Below, in pieces: positions 30,837 to 40,554 of a stretch of 64,000 nt of DNA. A program made the position numbers and the translations under genes. The notes under the pieces are model-generated. The model was not told where the DNA came from. It did no database searches and saw nothing but the letters and a program-made list of their open reading frames with translations. This DNA comes from Streptomyces sp. P3 (GTDB taxonomy: Bacteria > Actinomycetota > Actinomycetes > Streptomycetales > Streptomycetaceae), in NCBI GenBank assembly GCA_016893485.2, contig JAFEKX020000001.1, positions 7,643,501-7,707,500 of the forward strand, in the 5' to 3' direction. Position 1 is the first letter of the stretch. Every line of letters starts with the position of its first letter.

Positions 30837-31636
30837 TCAGGGACGGTAGACCTTCCCCGGCTCGGCGTGCCCCGGTGCGAGCAGCTGCGGCACGGTCACG
30901 AACACGTACCCCCGCTCCTTCAACGCGTCGATGATGCCCGGGACGGCGGGCACGGTGCCCTGGTACAGGTCGTGCAGCAGGATGATGCCGTCGCGGGAGG
31001 CCTGGGCGAGGACGCGCTTGGTGATGAGCGCGGAGTCGGTGGTCGCGTAGTCCTTCGCGGTGACGCTCCACAGGACCTCCGAGAGGCCCAGCTCCCGGCA
31101 GATCTTGTGCACGGTGTCGTTGGTGCGGCCCTGCGGCGGGCGCATCAGCGTGGGCCGCTTGCCCGTGATGCGCTCTATCGCGGTGTCCGTGCGTTCCAGT
31201 TCGTCGCGTATCTGCGCGGGCGTTATTCGGGTCAGGATCTTGTGGTCCCAGGTGTGGCTGGCCACCTCGTGCCCCTCGGCCGCCATGCGCGCGACCAGCT
31301 CCGGGTACTTCTCGATGTGCCGCTTGCCGAGCAGGAAGAAGGTCGCCGGAACCCGCTTCTCCTTCAGCACATCGAGCAACCGCGCCGAGTTCTCACTGGG
31401 CCCGGCGTCGAAGGTGAGCGCGATGCACTTCACCTCCCGACAGTCGACCGCCCCGAAACGCGCCTGTGCGACTCCCGCCCCGCCCTCTCCACGGGCAGCG
31501 GCCGGCGCGGTCGTGTCCCCCTGCCACACCCACTGGAAGCCAGCACCACCGCAAGCCCCACCACAAAGATGCCGACACCACGCAACCCGCCCCGGCTTCT
31601 TTCCCTCTTCTTGCACAGAGACCTCAAAGTTGACAT
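30837..31636 (-). CDS. polysaccharide deacetylase (NodB homology, CE4)
   Basis: A signal/lipoprotein-like N-terminus (VGIFVVGLAVVLASSGCGR, a possible lipobox with Cys) precedes the NodB domain. Motifs: TFDAGPS (motif 1, metal Asp), SHTWDH (motif 2, two His), RPPQGRTN (motif 3, where most members have RPPYG), LWSVTAKDY (motif 4) and ILLHD (motif 5, catalytic His). It removes acetyl groups from a surface glycan such as peptidoglycan. The frame changes near 31540. The end adds a loop GHAEPGKVYRP. The Gln in motif 3 is the one visible departure from the family. An AT-rich dyad lies directly upstream. Confidence 0.85.
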
Positions 31637-31643
31637 GGCATGA

Positions 31644-31675
31644 CTATACACAGCGAGTATATACGCAGTGTATAG
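31644..31675. promoter_or_regulatory. AT-rich 32-bp dyad upstream of the deacetylase
   Basis: The arms ctatacac (31644-31651) and gtgtatag (31668-31675) are perfect; across the whole element 13 of 16 base pairs match about the centre at 31659/31660. It is very AT-rich against a GC-rich background and lies 8-39 bp before ATG 31636, the right place for a repressor site overlapping the promoter. A GntR- or TetR-type factor is plausible; none is adjacent. Confidence 0.6.
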
Positions 31676-31715
31676 AAGGCTGGCCCGGACCGCCCAGGCC
31701 AAGCGCACCCCGCCT

Positions 31716-31752
31716 TTTAGGGGCGCGGGGAACTGCGCGACCAGCCCCCACC
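31716..31752. repeat. interspersed hairpin element of Streptomyces intergenic type
   Basis: The stretch around ttttaggggcgcggggaact folds as gggg-cgcg / cgcg-cccc with small loops (31720-31727 with 31736-31739 and 31745-31748). Very similar sequences recur at gene ends across Streptomyces genomes (known from the genus, not counted here). It sits 50-80 bp beyond the phosphatase stop and may terminate that transcript. Confidence 0.5.
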
Positions 31753-31798
31753 GACCGTCAGACAGGCAACTGCAGCTCCAACGCGACGCACAACGCCC

Positions 31799-32367
31799 CT
31801 AACTCTCCAGCTCCCGCCCAACCCGCACATTCCACCGCCCACCCCGCCCACTGACCTCGGTCGCGCTCAACGGCACCACATCAAGCCGCCAGAACGCCTC
31901 CCCAGTCGCACCGAGAACGGCGACCACAACAGCCCGCACAAACTCCTGCTCAACCACCGCAAGCGTCCGCCCTCAACCCCACCCGCCCCGTCGAGCCACC
32001 GCACAGCCCGCTCGCAGAGCCCCCGCACGGACTCCCCACCGTGCGGCACCGCATCCGGATCGGTCAGCCACCCCATCACCGCGTCCGGCTCCCGCCCCAT
32101 CACCTCGTCAAGCGTCAGCCCCCGCCATCGCCCCACGTCCAGCCCCGCCAACTCGGGCTCCACGACGGCCGAGAGCCCCAACGCCGACGCGGTCTCCCGG
32201 CACCGCACGCTGGGCGAAACCAGCACCCGGTCAACCGAGCGGAGCGAACCGGCGAGAGACGCGGCCCGCGCCGCACCACTCGGGTCGAGCGAGCACCCGT
32301 CGTCGAACCGGGTCTCCCGCAGGGACCGGTTCATCGCAGGCGAGATGAAGGTGATGCGGCTGGTCAC
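31799..32367 (-). CDS. histidine phosphatase-superfamily protein lacking the RHG motif
   Basis: GTG 32367 starts TSRITFISPAMNRSLRETRF; the region where phosphoglycerate-mutase-like enzymes have RHG reads ISPAMN. Downstream features are family-like: VLVSPSVRCRETASALGLS, GLDVGRWRGLTLDEVMGREP and PHGGESVRGLCERAV (the conserved Glu region). The frame changes at about 31965; the true end reads LAVVEQEFVRAVVVAVLG and WRLDVVPLSATEVSGRGGRW to TAG 31799. Without RHG the phosphohistidine enzyme chemistry is doubtful. In other streptomycetes this gene type stands next to cobalt transporters (family knowledge); here metE is the neighbour. Confidence 0.75.
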
Positions 32368-32421
32368 GTAGTCGCTCCAGTTATCCGGGCTGTGCGGGTC
32401 ATCGTCTCCCACGCACCTCAC

Positions 32422-32462
32422 GGCGGGGGCGGCCGGGAGGGTGACCCCCGACCGCCCCCGCC
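32422..32462 (-). terminator. terminator of metE
   Basis: A stem of 11 perfect pairs (ggcgggggcgg at 32422-32432 with ccgcccccgcc at 32452-32462) starts 10 bp beyond the metE stop on the leftward strand and precedes the phosphatase gene. Confidence 0.75.
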
Positions 32463-32471
32463 ATCATCGGC

Positions 32472-34788
32472 TCAGGACCCGGCCAGCTCCGCACGGACCG
32501 TGCGGGCCGCAGCGACCAGGTTCTCCAGGGACGCCCGGGTCTCCGGCCAGCCGCGCGTCTTCAGACCGCAGTCCGGGTTGACCCACAACCGCTCCGCCGG
32601 AATGGCCTCAAGTCCCTTGCGCAGCAGGGCCGCTGCCTCGTCCGCGCCCGGCACGCGCGGGGAGTGGATGTCGTAGACACCCGGTCCCGCCTCGCGCGGA
32701 TAACCGTGCTCGGCCAGCTCGCGGGCGACCTGCATGTGCGAGCGGGCCGCCTCCAGGCTGATGACGTCCGCGTCGAGGTCGTCGATGGCCCGCACGATGT
32801 CGCCGAACTCGGCGTAACACATGTGCGTGTGGACCTGTGTCTCCGGCCGGACCCCCGCGGTGGTCAGCCGGAACGCCTCCGTGGCCCAGGCGAGGTACGC
32901 CTCCCGGTCCGCCGCGCGCAGCGGAGGGTCTCGCGCAGCGCGGGCTCGTCGACCTGGATGACCGAAGTCCCGGCCGCCTCAAGGTCGTTGACCTCGTCGC
33001 GCAGGGCGAGGGCGACCTGCCGTGCGGTGTCGCCGAGCGGCTGGTCGTCGCGGACGAACGACCAGGCGAGCATGGTGACCGGCCCGGTGAGCATCCCCTT
33101 GACCGGACGACCGGTGAGCGACTGGGCGTACGTCGTCCAGCGCACCGTCATCGGCTCCGGGCGGGAGACGTCGCCGGCCAGGATCGGCGGACGGACGTAC
33201 CGGGTGCCGTACGACTGGACCCAGCCGTGCCGCGTGGCGAGGTAGCCCGTCAGCTGCTCGGCGAAGTACTGGACCATGTCGTTGCGTTCGGGCTCACCGT
33301 GCACGAGGACGTCCAGGCCCGTCTTCTCCTGGAACGAGATGACCTCCTGGATCTCCGCCCTGATCCGCTCCTCGTACCCGGCCGTGTCGATCCGCCGGGC
33401 CCTCAAGTCAGCTCGCGCGGTGCGGAGTTCGGCCGTCTGCGGGAACGACCCGATGGTGGTCGTCGGCAGCGGCGGCAGCCCGAGATGCGCACGCTGGGCC
33501 GCCGTCCGCTCGTCGTACGGCTGGGAGCGACGCGCGTCTGCGTCGGTGACGGCGGCGGCCCTGGTCCGTACGGCGGGGTCGCTGGTGAGCGCCGAACCGG
33601 CGCGGGAGGCCAAGTCGGCCCGGTTGGCCGCGAGTTCGGCGGCGATCGTGTCGGTGCCCTGCGCCAGGCCCTTGGACAGGGTGACGATCTCGGCCGTCTT
33701 CTGCCGTGCGAACGCCAGCCAGCGCAGGATCTGCGGCTCGATGTCCCGCTCGGCCGCCGCGTCCAGCGGCACATGCAGCAGCGAGCAGGAGGCGGCCACG
33801 TCGACCCGCTCGGCGAGACCGAGCAACGTGCCCAGTGTGGCAAGGGACTTGGTGAGGTCGTTGACCCAGACGTTACTGCCGTTGACGACACCGGCGAGGA
33901 GCCGCTTGCCGGGGATGCCGCCCGCCGCGGCCAGGTCGTCCAGGTTGGCGGCGGCGGCCGGCCGGTGAAGTCGAGGGCGAGCCCCTCCACCGGCGCCTTG
34001 GCGAGGACGTGCAGGGCCTCGCCGAGCCGGTCGAAGTAGGAGGCGACCAGGATCCGCGGCCGGTCGGTGAGGCCCCGAGGTCGCGGTAGGCGCGCCTGGT
34101 GGCGTTCAGTTCGGCGGGGGTGCGGTCCTGGACGAGCGGGCTCGTCCAGCTGCACCCACTCCGCGCCCGCCGCGCGCAGGTCGGCGAGGACCTCCGCGTA
34201 CACCGGCAGCAGGCGGTCCAGGAGGGTCAGCGGTTCGAAGTCGGCCGCGACACCCGGGGCGGGCTTGGCGAGCAGGAGATAGGTGACCGGGCCGACGAGC
34301 ACCGGCCGGGCGGTGAGGCCCAGCGCGAGGGCCTCCTTCAACTCCGAGACCTGCTTGGTGGAGTCGGCGGTGAAGACGGTACCCGGGCCCAACTCGGGCA
34401 CCAGATAGTGGTAGTTGGTGTCGAACCACTTCGTCATCTCCAGCGGCGCCACGTCCTGCGTGCCGCGCGCCATCGCGAAGTACCCGTCCAGCGCGTCGAG
34501 TTCGACGGCGGTGCGGTGGCGGGCGGGGATCGCGCCGACCATGACGCTGGTGTCCAGGACATGGTCGTAGTACGAGAAGTCGCCGGTCGGTACCTCGTGG
34601 ATGCCGGCGTCGGTCAGATGCTGCCAGTTCGTGCGGCGCAGTTCGGCGGCGGTGGTCCGGAGGGCGTCGGCGTCGACGCGGCCCTTCCAGTAGCCCTCGA
34701 CGGCCTTCTTCAGTTCCCGGCCCTGGCCCTGACGGGGGTAGCCGTACACGGTCGACCGTGCTGCCGCGGCTGCGGACTTCGCTGTCAC
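32472..34788 (-). CDS. metE: cobalamin-independent methionine synthase
   Basis: About 772 residues, full length. It methylates homocysteine using 5-methyltetrahydropteroyltriglutamate with zinc. Zinc-site residues are visible: HMCYAEFGD (His and Cys), HGEPERNDMVQYF (Glu) and NPDCGLKTRGW (Cys). Other landmarks: TTTIGSFPQT, WVQLDEPA and QVDEPALRE. GTG 34788 has a strong AAGGAGATTTCC ribosome site. The frame changes at about 34140, about 34080, about 33960 and about 32930, all in C/G runs. A cobalamin riboswitch in its leader predicts shut-off when B12 is present, when the B12-dependent enzyme would take over. Confidence 0.93.
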
Positions 34789-34937
34789 GGAAATCTCCTT
34801 CGCGAGATATCTCCCTGGATCCCGGTGGCGGGACGTGAGCGCGAAGGGTCGTAGACCGGGAGGTGGTGACCGCCCGTGTGTACGCCGACCCGCCCACGAG
34901 GTCACCGGGACTCCGCGCGCGCATGCTTCGCGTGCGG

Positions 34938-35104
34938 GCAGGTGGCAGGTCTTCGGACTTGCGGGCACGTCCCCCTCTTTGACCGGAGGACACCTACTGG
35001 CCGTCGCTTCCCAGGTCCTGGTGTGGGCCCAGTGCGTATGACGGCGGTCGTTCCCGCTCACCGCTGCGGGGCAGTCCCGGAGTTTCACCGGGTTCCCTCT
35101 TGCG
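34938..35104 (-). ncRNA. cobalamin riboswitch in the metE leader
   Basis: Read on the leftward strand, the conserved elements appear in order: gggaacccggtgaaactccg, then gggactgccccgcagcggtg, then the agcgacggccagtaggtg region, and the B12 box agtccgaagacctgcc (complement of 34944-34959). About 140 nt separate it from the metE ribosome site, with a gagatatctc dyad (34805-34814) just before it, suggesting control of translation initiation. It begins about 145 bp beyond the meaB stop on the same strand. Confidence 0.93.
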
Positions 35105-35248
35105 ACGCGTCCGTCTGGGTGACGGGGCGAACCAGCTGCGTGGCCAGCCTAAAGGGTCTGGGGTGGGTGCGTCGATTTCTGTCCGCGGCTCGGTGGGGGC
35201 CGGGCGCGCCCACGCGGCGGAGCCGCGGATGGATACAGCACCGCGCCC

Positions 35249-36241
35249 CTAGGGAATGTCCGCCTGCCCGGTTTCGAAGGCTTGCAGGATGTGCTCAGCC
35301 GCCGAGGTTGCCGTCAACTCGCCCTCTCGTACCCGGCGTTCCAGGTCCGGGGCCAGGGCGCGGACCGACGGGTTGGCGTGCAGGCGGCCCAGAAGTTCTT
35401 CTCGGACCATCGTCCAGGTCCAGTCGACCTGCTGCTCGCTGCGCTTAGCAGCAAGGCGGCCGGTGGACTCCAGCAGTGAGCGGTGTTGTTCGAGGCGTTC
35501 CCAGACCGTGTCCAGGCCGGTGCCCTCGCGCGCGCTGCAGCTCAGGACCGGTGGGGTCCAGGCCGCGTCGGCGGGGTGCATCAGCCTCAGGGCGCCCGCC
35601 AGTTCACGCGCGGCGCTCTTCGCGTCGCGCTCGTGCGGGCCGTCCGCCTTGTTGACGGCGATGACGTCCGCCAGTTCCAGGACGCCCTTCTTGATGCCCT
35701 GGAGCTGGTCGCCGGTGCGGGCCAAGGTCAACAGCAGGAAGGAGTCGACCATGTTGGCCACCGCCGTCTCCGACTGGCCTACGCCCACCGTCTCGACGAG
35801 GACCACGTCGTAGCCCGCCGCCTCCATCACCACGATGGACTCGCGGGTCGCCTTCGCGACGCCGCCCAGCGTGCCGGCGGTGGGGAGGGGGCGGACGAAG
35901 GCGGCCGGGTCGACGGCGAGGCGTTCCATGCGGGTCTTGTCGCCCAGGATCGAGCCGCCCGTGCGGGTCGACGACGGGTCCACGGCCAGCACCGCGACCC
36001 GGAAGCCCTGCGAGGTCAGCAGCGTGCCGAACGCGTCGATGAACGTCGACTTGCCGACGCCCGGTACGCCGCTGATGCCGATCCGCCGGGCCCGGCCGCT
36101 GTGCGGGAGGAGTTCGGTCAGCAACTCCTGGGCCATGAGCCGGTGTTGGGGCTTCGTCGACTCGACGAGGGTGATGGCGCGGGCCACGAGGGCCCGCTTG
36201 CCGTCGAGGACGCCCTTCACATAGGTGTCGAGCTCGATCAC
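35249..36241 (-). CDS. meaB: MeaB/ArgK-family GTPase, methylmalonyl-CoA mutase chaperone
   Basis: 330 residues, intact. Walker A is GVPGVGKST, with DPSSTRTGGSILGDKTRM, ETVGVGQSE and the base-recognition NKAD. MeaB protects methylmalonyl-CoA mutase and gates loading of adenosylcobalamin. GTG 36241 overlaps the mutB stop (gtga), so it is translationally coupled to the mutase. A short hairpin (35213-35227, cgcggc-gga-gccgcg) follows the stop. Confidence 0.95.
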   Translation of the reverse strand: MIELDTYVKGVLDGKRALVARAITLVESTKPQHRLMAQELLTELLPHSGRARRIGISGVPGVGKSTFIDAFGTLLTSQGFRVAVLAVDPSSTRTGGSILGDKTRMERLAVDPAAFVRPLPTAGTLGGVAKATRESIVVMEAAGYDVVLVETVGVGQSETAVANMVDSFLLLTLARTGDQLQGIKKGVLELADVIAVNKADGPHERDAKSAARELAGALRLMHPADAAWTPPVLSCSAREGTGLDTVWERLEQHRSLLESTGRLAAKRSEQQVDWTWTMVREELLGRLHANPSVRALAPDLERRVREGELTATSAAEHILQAFETGQADIP

Positions 36242-38428
36242 AGGGTGTGCCCGAGGTCGGCGGCCAGTCGCCGCACCAGGTCGTAGGCCGCGTCCGGGAT
36301 CACCGTCCCGGGCGGGAACACGGCCGCCGCGCCCATCTCCAGGAGGGTGGGGACGTCCTGCGGCGGGATCACGCCGCCGACCACGATCATGATGTCCTCG
36401 CGGCCCTCCTCGGCGAGCGATTCCTTCAACGCCGGTACGAGGGTGAGGTGTCCGGCGGCGAGGGAGGACACCCCGACGATGTGCACGTCCGCCTCGACGG
36501 CCTGGCGGGCCACCTCGCCGGGGGTCTGGAACAGCGGGCCGACGTCGACGTCGAAGCCGAGGTCGGCGAAGGCGGTGGCGATCACCTTCTGGCCGCGGTC
36601 GTGGCCGTCCTGGCCCATCTTGGCGACCAGGATGCGGGGGCGGCGGCCCTCGGCCTCCTCGAACCCGGCCACGAGGGTGCGGGTGCGCTCGACGGACGGG
36701 GACTCGCCGGCTTCGGTGCGGTACACACCGGAGATCGTACGGATCTGGCTCGCGTGTCGCCCGTACACCTTCTCCAGCGCGTCGGAGATCTCGCCGACCG
36801 TCGCCTTCGCGCGGGCCGCGTTCACCGCCAGCTCCAGGAGGTTGCCGGTGCTCTCGGCCGCGCGGGTGAGGGCGTGCAGGGCGTCCTGGGTGGCCTGCTC
36901 GTCGCGCTCGGCGCGCAACCGCCGTAGTTTCTCGATCTGTTGGGTGCGGACGGAGGAGTTGTCGACCTTGAGGACGTCGATCTGCTCGTCGGTCTCCACG
37001 CGGTACTTGTTGACGCCGATGACCGGCTGGCGGCCGGAGTCGATGCGGGCCTGGGTGCGGGCCGCGGCCTCCTCGATGCGGAGCTTGGGGATGCCCGCGT
37101 CGATGGCCTTGGCCATGCCGCCCGCCGCCTCGACCTCCTCGATGTGCTGCCAGGCACGGCGGGCCAGGTCGTACGTCAGTCTCTCGACGTACGCGCTGCC
37201 GCCCCACGGGTCGATCACGCGGGTCGTGCCGGACTCCTGCTGGATGAGGAGCTGGGTGTTGCGGGCGATGCGCGCCGAGAAGTCGGTGGGGAGCGCGAGG
37301 GCCTCGTCGAGGGCGTTGGTGTGGAGTGACTGGGTGTGGCCCTGGGTCGCCGCCATCGCCTCCACGCACGTGCGGGTGACGTTGTTGAAGACGTCCTGCG
37401 CGGTCAGCGACCAGCCCGAGGTCTGTGAATGGGTGCGCAGGGAGAGGGACTTGGCGTTCTGCGGGTCGAACTGCTTGACCAGTTTCGCCCACAGGAGGCG
37501 GGCCGCTCGCAGCTTCGCGACCTCCATGAAGAAGTTCATGCCGATCGCCCAGAAGAAGGAGAGCCGGGGCGCGAACGCGTCCACGTCCATCCCCGCCTCC
37601 CGGCCCGCCCGGATGTACTCCACGCCGTCCGCGAGGGTGTACGCCAGCTCCAAGTCGGCCGTCGCGCCCGCCTCTTGGATGTGGTAGCCGGAGATGGAGA
37701 TCGAGTTGTAGCGGGGCATCCGCTGCGAGGTGTACGCGAAGATGTCGGAGATGATCCGCATCGACGGCTTCGGCGGATAGATGTAGGTGTTGCGGACCAT
37801 GAACTCCCTTGAGGATGTCGTTCTGGATGGTCCCGGCCAACTTCTCGGGCGGTACGCCCTGTTCCTCCGCCGCCACGATGTAGAGCGCCAGTACGGGCGG
37901 GCAGACCGCGCCGTTCATCGTCATCGACACGGTCATCCTGTCCAGCGGGATGCCGTCGAAGAGCTGCCGCATGTCGTAGATCGAGTCGATCGCCACGCCC
38001 GCCATGCCGACGTCACCGGTCACGCGCGGGTGGTCGCTGTCGTAACCCCGGTGCGTGGGCAGGTCGAAGGCGACCGACAGCCCCTTCTGGCCGGCCGCGA
38101 GGTTGCGCCGGTAGAAGGCGTTGGACTCCTCGGCCGTGGAGAAACCCGCGTACTGACGGATCGTCCAGGGCTGGTTGACGTACATCGTCGGGTACGGGCC
38201 GCGCAGATACGGCGCGATGCCCGGGTAGGTGGCGAGGAAGTCCAGGCCCTCCAAGTCGTGCCCCGTGTACAGGGGTTTGACCGCGATGCCCTCCGGGGTC
38301 TCCCACAGGAGGTCGTCGCCGCTCGCCGCCTTCTTCACGGCGTCACGCCACTCGTCGGTGCCCGCTCCGGTGGCCGGGGTCCCCAGCTCGACCCCGGAGA
38401 AGTCGGGGATGCGCCCCATCGCTGCCAT
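36238..38428 (-). CDS. mutB: methylmalonyl-CoA mutase large (catalytic) subunit
   Basis: About 730 residues. The start MAAMGRIPDFSGVELG overlaps the mutA stop (tgatg). The substrate barrel is recognised by YPTMYVNQPWTIRQYAGFST and MTVSMTMNGAV; the C-terminal B12 domain has KMGQDGHDRGQKVIATAF, carrying the His that replaces dimethylbenzimidazole, and GVSSLAAGHLTLVPAL. It interconverts succinyl-CoA and methylmalonyl-CoA with adenosylcobalamin, feeding propionate metabolism and polyketide extender supply. The frame changes at about 37800 (before VRNTYIYPP). A long spurious reading frame crosses from meaB into mutB because of that indel. Confidence 0.94.
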
Positions 38429-40232
38429 CAGGACACTCCCATGCGGTCGAGGGTGGCGGAGAGTACGGCTACGGCGTCGCAGCCCGCGAAGACGTAGGCG
38501 TCGACTCCTGGGTACTGCCCGGGACGGCCCGCGAGGAACACGTGCGCGGCACCGGCCGACTTCAACTCCCCGGCGACCGTGGCCGCTTGCTCCTCGTACA
38601 GCGCGTCGCTCGAACACAGGCAGGCCTCGGTGGCCCCGCTGTCCGTGAACGCGCCCGTGGTGACGGGTTCGATGCCGCCCGCCTGGAAGAGGTTCGACGC
38701 GAAGGACAGCCGGGCGGTGTGCGCGGCGGCCGGGCCGAGCGCCGCCAGGAAGATCCGCGGCCGGGAGCCGGTCGCCGCGAGGTGGGCGTCGGAGCGGGCG
38801 CGCAACTCTTCGTAGGCCTCGTCGCGGCGCACGCGCGGCAGCCCACCGGAGGGCTCCACGGGGGCGGGTGCCCGCTCCGGGAGTCGCTCGGTGAGGTTCG
38901 GGAACTCGCTTACGCCCGTGATCGGTTCGCGGCGCTTGGCGAGCTTCGCGCTGCGGGTCGCCCAGGTCGCGGCGAGGTCCCCGTGGAGACTGCCGGAGCT
39001 CAACACCGCCGCCTGACCGCCCTGTTGCTCGATGTGCTGGAAGAACTCCCAGCCCGCGTGGGCGAGTTCGTCCGTCAGGCGCTCCACGTACCAGGAACCG
39101 CCCGCCGGGTCGATCACCCGGGACAGATGCGACTCCTCGACCAGGATCGTCGAGGTGTTACGGGCGATCCGGCGCGCGAACGCGTCCGGCAGCCCGAGCG
39201 CGTGGTCGAAGGGCAGCACGGTGACGGACTCGGCGCCGCCCACCCCGGCGGCCAGCGTCGCGACCGTCGTGCGCAGCATGTTCACCCACGGGTCGCGACG
39301 GGACATCATCACCGGCGAGGTCACCGCGTGCTGCACCTGCCCGCCAGGCGCCGCGCACACCTCGGCCACCCGCGCCCAGAGCCTGCGCGCCGCGCGCAGC
39401 TTGGCGATGGTGAGGAACTGGTCGGCGGTGGCCGCGTACCTGAACTCCAGCTGTCCCACGGCCTGTTCGACGCTCAGGCCCGCCTCGGTCAGCTCCGCAG
39501 ATAGGCGACGCCGGTCGCCAGCGAGGCGCCCAGCTCCTGCGCCGCCGAACCGCCGGCCTCGTGGTACGGCAGCGCGTCCACCGTCAGCGCGCGCAGCCCC
39601 GGATATCCCTCGGCGCAGCGCCGGGCGAGCGCGGCGACCGGTGCGAAGGGGAAGCCCTCGTCGCCGGTGCGGGCCGCGTAGCCCAACGGATCGGCGCCGA
39701 GGGTGCCGCGGGCGGCTTCGGGCGCGACGCCCCGCTCCGCGTAGAGCCTGAGCAACTCGGCCGCCGCGGGCTCGACTTCGCTGCCCGCGTCGAGGGCGAC
39801 GGGCGCCAGGTCGAGATAGACGCCGTCGAGGGTGGCGCCGAGCGACGCGACCGGGATGCCCCGCTCGCCCACGACCAGCCACAGCGAGGTGACGCCGTTC
39901 TCCAGGTCGCCGAGGACCGCGGTGTTGTCGGCGGTCGTGTGCCGCTGCCGTACGTCCCAGCCGCCGAGGGTGGTGCCCTCGGCGCGGGCACCGCGCACGA
40001 AGGGGGCGAAACCGGGCAGGCCGGGGTCGGGCGCGGAGTCGTCCGCGGTGTACAGGGGGCGGGCGCGCAGCCCGTCCTCCAGCGAGGTGGACAGGGCGTC
40101 TTCCGCTGCCGCGCCCGAGACTTCCTTGCCCGACTTGCGCAGGACGCCTGCCACCAGGCTTTGCCACTGCTCATGGGTCGCGTCAGGGAACTCGGCGGCC
40201 AGCGAGAGCCCGTCGTCAGGCAGGACCGTCAT
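38428..40232 (-). CDS. mutA: methylmalonyl-CoA mutase small subunit
   Basis: About 600 residues. It resembles the large subunit but has no DxHxxG B12 motif at the C-terminus (LSFASNLFQAGGIEPVTTGA is present instead), as in other alpha-beta mutases. Landmarks: TTLGGWDVRQRHTTADNTAV, LEFRYAATADQFLTIAKLRA, RRDPWVNMLRTTVATLAAGV and DPAGGSWYVERLTDELA. The frame changes at about 39496 between VAYLRS and AELTEAGLSVEQAV. It is first in the mutA-mutB-meaB operon. A DasR-like palindrome lies about 70 bp before ATG 40232. Confidence 0.93.
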
Positions 40233-40298
40233 GCTCGGATGCTAGGGCAAATGCGCAGGTGAGCAGCAGAGGACGCGGCTGTGACCTTTGCCTCTCCG

Positions 40299-40314
40299 GG
40301 CGGTCTAGACCAGT
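40299..40314. promoter_or_regulatory. DasR-responsive-element-like palindrome
   Basis: ggcggtctagaccagt contains the perfect palindrome ggtctagacc (40302-40311). The DasR consensus is actggtctagaccact, so the central ten bases match perfectly and the flanks partly. It lies 67-82 bp upstream of the mutA start. If used, N-acetylglucosamine signalling would reach the mutase operon. Confidence 0.55.
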
Positions 40315-40381
40315 CCGCGCGCCGCCCACCAGGGGGCTTCCGGATGGGCGCGAGGCTCGGACACGTCCGTCACGCCGGGTG

Positions 40382-40412
40382 CGTCCCGGGCCGGTCACAC
40401 CGGCCCGGGACG
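40382..40412. terminator. perfect 14-bp hairpin downstream of lysA
   Basis: cgtcccgggccggt pairs with accggcccgggacg around a 3-nt loop (cac). It lies 143 bp beyond the lysA stop on the leftward strand and upstream of mutA. A terminator without a T run is common in Streptomyces. The rest of 40233-40554 shows no coding signal. Confidence 0.6.
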
Positions 40413-40554
40413 GCCCCCACCCTGCATCGCGAGACACCCATGGCGTTCGGTCCGGCCCGCCGCGAACCGCGCCTGCGGCGCGCGGGGAAGGCGACCGGAG
40501 CCACCCGACCGGTCTCGAAGGGGCTCGCCGCGCTGTCCCCGGCGGCACCCGGAG

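Noticed and set aside
35249..38617. Apparent 1122-residue meaB-mutB fusion
   Set aside because: The central part is a wrong-frame translation of mutB; meaB starts at 36241 and mutB ends at 36238 in its own frame.
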